Assembly: GCF_035920345.1 (NCBI RefSeq)
Contig: NZ_CP109149.1
Coordinates: 5,642,001 to 5,706,000 of the forward strand
Direction: 5' to 3'
Source: Nocardia vinacea
GTDB lineage: Bacteria; Actinomycetota; Actinomycetes; Mycobacteriales; Mycobacteriaceae
DNA: 64,000 nucleotides
Shown one piece after another: positions 61,801 to 64,000 of this stretch. A model generated the notes under the pieces. It was given only the letters and a program-made list of their open reading frames with translations, was not told the origin of the DNA and did no database searches. Positions within the stretch are counted from its first letter, which is position 1; each line of letters begins with the position of its first letter. Position numbers and translations under genes: made by a program.

Positions 61801-64000
61801 AGAGCCCGCATCGAGGCGGATCAGCGTCAAGCGCAGGAGCGGAGGAGCCGACAGGTCGAATCCCGCCGCCGCGTCCGCTGCCGCAATGGATCCCGGGTCG
61901 GCGGGGGATTCCGGATCGCCACCACCGGCGAGATCGATCTCCCGGAACGGGATTTCGGCATGGTCCAGCACGATCTGGCACGGCCCTGCGGCCGTCTCCA
62001 CAAAGGCGGCCCGCAGGATATCGTGCCGGTCGACCACGGCCTGGGCAGCACGTCGCAGGCGCTTACCGTCGACCGCGCCGGATAATCTGATCATCGTCTG
62101 GACGGTGTAGTTGTCCCCGGCATCCGGGTCGAACGTCGAGTCGAAGTGCATCCCGGATTGCATGGGCGACAACGGCCAAATGTCGGACAGGCCGCCGTAC
62201 TGCCGTTCGAGCCGATCGATCTCCTGTTCTGTCAGCGCGACGAGCGGATAATCCGAGGTGCGATCCGTCGTCGGGCGTCGCGGGGGTTCCTCGATGGTCA
62301 CCGGAGCCGTATCGCGGCCCGCCAGTGCGGCGAGGGCGGCAACCGTCTTGCCTTCGAACACATCTCGCGGCGTGAACGTGAGCCCGGCGGATCTCGCCAG
62401 CGCCACCAGCCGCATCGAGACGATGCTGTCCCCGCCGAGCGCGAAGAAGTTGCTGTCGGCGGACACCGTGTCGAGATGGAGCACATCGGCGAAGAGTTGC
62501 GCCACGACCTGCTCCGTAGGCGTCGACGGTGGCCTGCCGCCCGCGGCGTCGAGATCGAAGGTGCGCTGCCGCAATGCTTTCCGATCGATCTTTCCCGTTG
62601 GCGTGCACGGCATCTCCTCGAGCTGCACGATCGCCGCGGGATTCAGATAACGGGGTAGCCTGCCCGCGAGATCGCCACCGAGTGCCGCCACATCCACGGC
62701 AGCGCCCGGCGCGGCGACGACATAGGACACCAGAACCGGTTCGCCCGCAGGCCCTTGCACCGCAACGGTGGCGGCGCTCGCCACGTCCGGGTGCCGGGCC
62801 AGGAGGGCATCGATTTCCCCCGGCTCGATCCGCAGGCCGTGAATCTTGACCTGTTGATCGCAGCGGCCCAGGTATTCCAATGCCAACCCGGCGCGTCCGC
62901 GCACCCAGCGCACGGAATCACCGGTGCGGTAGATCCGCTCGCCACGGGTGGATCGCGGATCCGCAACGAAGCGCGACGCGGTCACGCCCGGTCGATCTAT
63001 GTACCCGCGGGCAAGTCCGGGCCCACCGATATAGAGTTCGCCCGCGACACCGATCGGAACCGGTCGCAGCCACGTGTCGAGAACCATCGCGGACGCGCCT
63101 CGGATCGGGCCACCGATCGTCACCGGCTCGCCGGATGCGAGGGCATCCGACCCCGTCGCCCAGATCGTGCACTCGGTCGGTCCGTAATGATTCATCAGCC
63201 GTCGCCCAGGGGCCCACCGGTGCACGGTGTCCGGCCCGGTCGCTTCGCCGACGACCGCGAGCGTTGTCAACGACGGCGTCCGGGACGGATCCATGGTGTT
63301 CAACACGGACGGGGTGATGATCGCGTGCGAAACCTGCTGCGACCGAATCAATTCCTCGAGGTCGGTCCCCGCGTACACCTCTGGTGGCGCCACCACGAGA
63401 CATGCGCCGCTGCTGTGCGCCAACAGCAACTCCGACAGGCAGGCGTCGAATCCTGGCGACGCGACCTGCAACACCACCGAATCCGTACCCACACCGAAGG
63501 CGTCGACTTGCGCCGCGACCAGGTCGGCCATGCCTCGATGGCTGAGGTGGACCGCCTTCGGTTTGCCGGTCGATCCGGACGTGTAGATCACGTATGCCGC
63601 ATTGTCGGCCGACAGCCTGTCGGCCCCGGCCGGACGAGGTAGACCCGCATGAGCGTCCGAAGCCGAAGCGTCCAGCATCAACCAGTCGACAGTGTCCGGA
63701 AGCTGCGGCGCCACAGCGCTGGTCGTCACGCCCAGGGTGGTCCGCGAGTCGGACAACAACTCCCCGATCCGCGCGGCGGGATTGCCGGGATCCAACGGCA
63801 GGAAGGCGGCGCCTGTTTTCGCCACCGCCCAGATCGCGACGACCAGTTCGGCCGAACGGGGAACGGCCAACGCGACGATCGACTCGGCGCGAGCACCATG
63901 GCCGGCCAGCAGGCGAGCGAACCCGTCGGCGCGACGCTCCAACTCGCGATAGGTCCACGTGGTGTCACCGCACCGGACAGCAACGGCATCCGGATACCTG
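51958..64000 (-). CDS. nonribosomal peptide synthetase, partial (A-PCP-(C-A-PCP)x3-TE)
   Basis: A single frame of at least 4014 codons that is open at the right edge of the window, so the true start and any first C or loading domain lie beyond 64000. Residues below are counted from the TTG at 63942. Domain order: A1 (to about 465), PCP1 (470-545), C2 (580-1035), A2 (1040-1530), PCP2 (1545-1615), C3 (1630-2085), A3 (2100-2595), PCP3 (2608-2680), C4 (2690-3140), A4 (3155-3645), PCP4 (3655-3725), TE (3738-3994). All phosphopantetheine serines are present. There is no epimerisation, methyltransferase, oxidase or ketosynthase domain. It should assemble at least a tetrapeptide and release it by hydrolysis or cyclisation. 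No mbtH, tailoring or transport gene lies in the window on this side. Confidence 0.93.
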   Translation of the reverse strand, partial: RYPDAVAVRCGDTTWTYRELERRADGFARLLAGHGARAESIVALAVPRSAELVVAIWAVAKTGAAFLPLDPGNPAARIGELLSDSRTTLGVTTSAVAPQLPDTVDWLMLDASASDAHAGLPRPAGADRLSADNAAYVIYTSGSTGKPKAVHLSHRGMADLVAAQVDAFGVGTDSVVLQVASPGFDACLSELLLAHSSGACLVVAPPEVYAGTDLEELIRSQQVSHAIITPSVLNTMDPSRTPSLTTLAVVGEATGPDTVHRWAPGRRLMNHYGPTECTIWATGSDALASGEPVTIGGPIRGASAMVLDTWLRPVPIGVAGELYIGGPGLARGYIDRPGVTASRFVADPRSTRGERIYRTGDSVRWVRGRAGLALEYLGRCDQQVKIHGLRIEPGEIDALLARHPDVASAATVAVQGPAGEPVLVSYVVAAPGAAVDVAALGGDLAGRLPRYLNPAAIVQLEEMPCTPTGKIDRKALRQRTFDLDAAGGRPPSTPTEQVVAQLFADVLHLDTVSADSNFFALGGDSIVSMRLVALARSAGLTFTPRDVFEGKTVAALAALAGRDTAPVTIEEPPRRPTTDRTSDYPLVALTEQEIDRLERQYGGLSDIWPLSPMQSGMHFDSTFDPDAGDNYTVQTMIRLSGAVDGKRLRRAAQAVVDRHDILRAAFVETAAGPCQIVLDHAEIPFREIDLAGGGDPESPADPGSIAAADAAAGFDLSAPPLLRLTLIRLDAGSFRLLVTNHHVILDGWSMPLLMRELLDYYGSPAHIDSAGPAPSYREYLSWLGRQDSAASKAAWAQAFSDVDAPTRVSREAAAAGSVSAAEVAAELTADRFAELRRVAAEAAVTINTAVAAAWALNLRVSTGETDVIFGAAVSGRPPELPQVDQTLGMFLTTVPVRVPLEPTMTVRELLTGIQARHARMLEHHHIGLPEIHRSVGLPELFDTAITFQSFPVDRTALQELVDSAGLRVDELSGVDATPYPLILAVEPKQSEDGEAQGLRIILRFHERAFDTASARRILDRFVELLCRIAANADVRLGELPLDEEPGPLWPDSVAEVAIPDTLDRILTASAAAELDAIAVRCGTAAMTYRQLDERSARLARVLLRHGARRGQVVASVLPRSLAATVALWAVAKTGAAFLPIDPALPSDRIEFLLSDSKTILGLTDTSTRKHLPDGTDWLILDTEQTLGALDSVPAAPITDAERGGPIRRDQTAYVSYTSGSTGTPKGVLVSHRGLVDIVAAQRRVLGVDPTSVVLQVASPSFDASVFELLMAHGSGGRLVVSPADVYAGPELANLIRREGISHAIVTPSALATVPCDGLDGLRVLAAAGEPVGPELVERWAPHRAMVNVYGPTECTIWATSDALAPGSAITIGRPVGPVAAVVLDTWLRPVPAGVAGELYLFGPGLAHGYVARMGLTAARFVACPFGEPGQRMYATGDMVRRTADGEMEFLGRNDFQVKVRGTRIELGEIDAVLGARADVAYAVTVPRSDEGRPVLLVSYVVPAPGAEVSGEELRAALAEALPRYMVPSAVVVLDEVPLTANGKLDRERLPEPVAVAREFRAPSPGLEELVARTFEQVLDVDQVGVDDDFFALGGDSLSASLVVARIGAAMDVRVPVRSVFEAPTVGELAALARTLSGGGRLPLLPGVHPDPVPLSLAQQRMWFLNRFEPDSAAYNIPVMLRLSGRLDTTALAAALADVMTRHEVLRTIYPEVSGEPRQVVLDEPAVPVEPVRVPADSVPDVVGEFVRRGFDVTAAVPMRVGLFELDGDTGEFLLVLVVHHIAGDGQSMRPLARDVMAAYAARLAGRAPEWEPLAVQYADFAWWQRQMLGTEDDPESLMSAQLEFWRSTLAGAPDRLELPADRSRPAVASLSGSRVPVEIDARLHERLLAVARSRGSSLFMVMHAALATVLGRLGDSDDVVIGTPVAGRGEPALDDLVGMFVNTLALRTRVDTGEPFAELLMRTRETDLLAFEHTDVPFEQVVEALSPERSAARHPLFQVALAFQNVSTADITLPGVRVTRVDVDTGATQFDLQLVLSDSYGNAGVVQGISGTMTYARDLFDEATAAAIVRRLVRVLEAVADDPAVVIGDIDWLEADERSALTSRVGAHTVAAREPSGLLPDVFASAVRDSGDGIAVVAGDVTLSYAQLDERSSRLARVLIRRGAGPEHPVLVAAARSLESVVAWWAVVKTGAAYVPVDPGYPASRIEQMVSDSDATLGITVSSARAKVPNSVNWIVLDDPAVAARIDASASGPIGDDERPRPLRASDVAYVIFTSGSTGVPKGVAVTHSGIADFVSAWRADRELRHTSRVLHFASPSFDAALMEILIAVSRAAVLVVAPTGIYGGGELAELMRVQRVTHAFLTPAALASVDPAGLDDLRLVMSGGEEVPADLVSRWAGTDIAGARKFQVLYGPTEATIAATATGALRPADRPTIGTPLPGVQTLVLDARLQPTPVGVAGELYLAGPALARGYLNRAATNAARFVAHPFGEPGHRMYRTGDVVRWNTDGALEFLGRNDSQVKIRGYRIELGEIDAVLSARADVAYAVTVARREDTGSVLLVSYAVPEAGVSLSGEQLRASLAEVLPSYLVPAAVMILDTIPLSPNGKLDRAALPAPVVEAKRFRAPASPVQEIVAGVFAEVLGIDSPVGADDDFFELGGNSLVATRLAARIGAALDATIPASMIFEAPTVARLAARAESRADTGRVALTAQQRTQRIPLSYAQQRMWFLNRLDPGSAAYSIPIVLRLSGKLNLDALRAAVEDVLTRHEVLRTVYPYGEGEPSQVVLPTAEAIAPVTVTSVAEYELAEALSAFVSTVFDVTVEAPVRLRLFELGPNEWILAVVVHHISCDGASLGPLAQDMMAAYTAHLVGETPSRPPLPVQYADYAIWQRTVLGTEDDPDSLLRAQIDYWTVELAELPVLLELPTDRPRPPVQTHTGASVPITVGADLHAGLQRVARAHNTTLFMVFHAALAATLARLADTDDIAIGTPYAGRGEPELDDLVGMFVNTLVLRTRLTPGMTFTQLLEHVRGTDLAAFGHADVPFERLVQELNPVRSHAHHPLFQVMLAFQNIGGAQFELPGLSVSAMTADTDTALFDLQIAVSDSYDSAGAPAGISGAVTYASDLFDATTVTTIVDRLLRLLGALVTDAAQPVHEVDLLGADEREAVLVQWNSTDRGLPPGETLASVFAHSVQAHADRPAVTFGEQSLTYAEFASRVYRLARWLISRGVGPESLVALRMRRSLDQVTAMYAVHAAGGGYVPIDPDLPADRIAYLLSVAAPVLELSSLDGLELSGFDDAPVTDADRLAPLRPHNIAYVLFTSGSTGRPKGVAVLHSSVVNQLRWVNESYALTPNDVVLQKSPATFDMSVWELFATLAMGARMVIARADGHTDPAYLAETIATQRVTIAAFVPSMLAVLADAVPAESLESMRTLLVGGEAFGPEVVAAVERIVPGIELHNLYGPTEFTVCATAHRVTEADSGSMPIGTPVWNSRAYVLDNRLHPVPPGVAGELYLAGAQLARGYRSRPGLTAERFVPDPYGDGRRLYRTGDLVRWRHTGELEYLGRTDFQVKLRGLRIELGEVEAVLAEHPSVARAIAVVHSTGAVDHLVGYLVPAAGATVDTAVVMAHAATELPDYMVPTTVMVLDTVPLTASGKLDRTRLPEPVLALREFREPSSWLEAEVARAFGAVLGMDRVGADDDFYTLGGNSLKSVQVVSELRKELDYEVPISWMLSDPCPADLAKRIESGMRSGPTVDRTVGFDVLLPIRTGGERPPLFCIHPAVGLSWCYRTLDRYLSDGRPIYGLQAPQIGGEVPGPTSIEEMAERYFDEIRAVQPHGPYHLLGWSLGGVIAHAIAVEMRAAGEQVALLALLDAEVGGVDESTLSAVTAGELISNLGPVMGVDFVRPDATAEEAADLIERHLGDSLGIDAATIERLTDAYNLAIRAAGVWRPAVFDSDMLYFTATRERRSDAAGHEGWAQVVRGQISTFDIDAAHLAMTEPGAVAQIARILNAQLDR
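55903..59055 (-). other. NRPS module 3: C3, A3, PCP3
   Basis: C3 begins PLSLAQQRMWFLNRF and has VVHHIAGDGQS (H1760, H1761, D1765), a standard L-L type condensation domain. A3 pocket residues are D2300, A2301, M2304, F2342, M2363, G2365, L2391, I2399, A2400 (DAMFMGLIA), a hydrophobic pocket. PCP3 carries S2641 in LGGNSL. Confidence 0.82.
59098..62205 (-). other. NRPS module 2: C2, A2, PCP2
   Basis: C2 starts with DIWPLSPMQSGMHF and has the active-site NHHVILDGWS (H722, H723, D727, G728); the GMFLTTVPVRV and FDTAITFQSFP blocks show it is a C and not an E domain. The wording is unlike C3 and C4, so its acceptor/donor stereochemistry may differ. A2 pocket residues are D1243, A1244, F1247, I1285, A1306, A1308, V1329, I1337, W1338 (DAFIAAVIW); A1 and A2 are close relatives. 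PCP2 carries S1577 in LGGDSL. Confidence 0.82.
62308..64000 (-). other. NRPS module 1: A1 (partial) and PCP1
   Basis: A1 has the core motifs YVIYTSGSTGKPK, HYGPTECTIW, YRTGD and GKIDRKALRQR. Binding-pocket residues aligned by eye to GrsA positions 235, 236, 239, 278, 299, 301, 322, 330 and 331 are D166, A167, S170, I208, A229, V231, H252, I260, W261 (DASIAVHIW). I cannot assign an amino acid. PCP1 has LGGDSI with S506; the D-S-I form is often seen in carriers before epimerisation domains, yet a C domain follows here. Confidence 0.8.

Noticed and set aside
60838..62205. Epimerisation domain in NRPS module 2
   Set aside because: The domain has VPVRV and FDTAITFQSFP blocks and HHVILDGWS as in condensation domains; E-type HHxxVDxxSWR and NYLGR-like blocks are absent.
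51958..64000. Nocobactin/mycobactin synthetase
   Set aside because: No cyclisation domain, no hydroxyornithine or lysine-type pocket that I can support, and no salicylate genes beside it.

Overview
This is 64 kb of a GC-rich actinobacterial chromosome. An MspA-type porin, HadA/HadB-type hydroxyacyl dehydratases, a UsfY-like small membrane protein, many GTG starts and many TetR regulators point to a mycolic-acid-containing actinomycete, most likely Nocardia (inference; no rRNA gene is present).

Layout. 0-8.3 kb: secreted and lipid-related housekeeping-like genes (SGNH esterase plus FadA-type thiolase, DoxX, Bax-inhibitor-1, an RsmC-like methyltransferase, AMIN-like lipoprotein, DUF6153/DUF305 pair, lipoprotein). 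8.3-16.7 kb: a regulator-rich stretch of short transcription units (flavin monooxygenase/TetR, GlxA-type AraC regulator, quinone reductase/TetR, HxlR/AhpD-like) with several gene remnants. 16.7-24.4 kb: envelope and secreted enzymes (GT39 transferase, two lipases, membrane metallophosphoesterase, secreted GH1 beta-glucosidase with its TetR). 24.4-27.8 kb: a translationally coupled unit of an XRE regulator, a PLP aminotransferase and an AlaDH/PNT-like protein. 28-38.2 kb: MerR/esterase pair, DsbA-like protein, dialkylglycine decarboxylase with divergent LysR, flavin reductase next to deletion-fused remnants of its partner genes, a malonyltransferase facing hadB/hadA-like genes. 38.5-41.5 kb: a four-gene Roadblock operon behind repeated palindromes, followed by a TetR. 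41.9-51.9 kb: Nocardia-style membrane and secreted proteins surrounding a compact three-gene cassette (DUF2235 hydrolase, HExxH metalloprotease, MBL-fold hydrolase), then a truncated MFS gene, an ASKHA-like membrane protein and an MspA porin carrying a 21-bp tandem repeat. 51.96-64 kb: one very large NRPS gene on the minus strand, open at the right edge, with order A-PCP-C-A-PCP-C-A-PCP-C-A-PCP-TE.

Regulation can be read directly at several places. TetR, MerR and LysR genes sit beside clean palindromes; one TetR operator occurs twice (before the regulator and before its neighbour). Intrinsic hairpins separate convergent units.

The most interesting items are the DUF2235/protease/MBL cassette (possible conflict or stress system), the uncharacterised tetramodular NRPS, the Roadblock operon without a GTPase, the XRE/aminotransferase/dehydrogenase unit, and an unusually high number of deletion scars (hydrolase/glycosyltransferase, SARP, DJ-1, LLM/acyl-CoA dehydrogenase, MFS, possibly hadA), suggesting recent decay in the accessory part of this chromosome.
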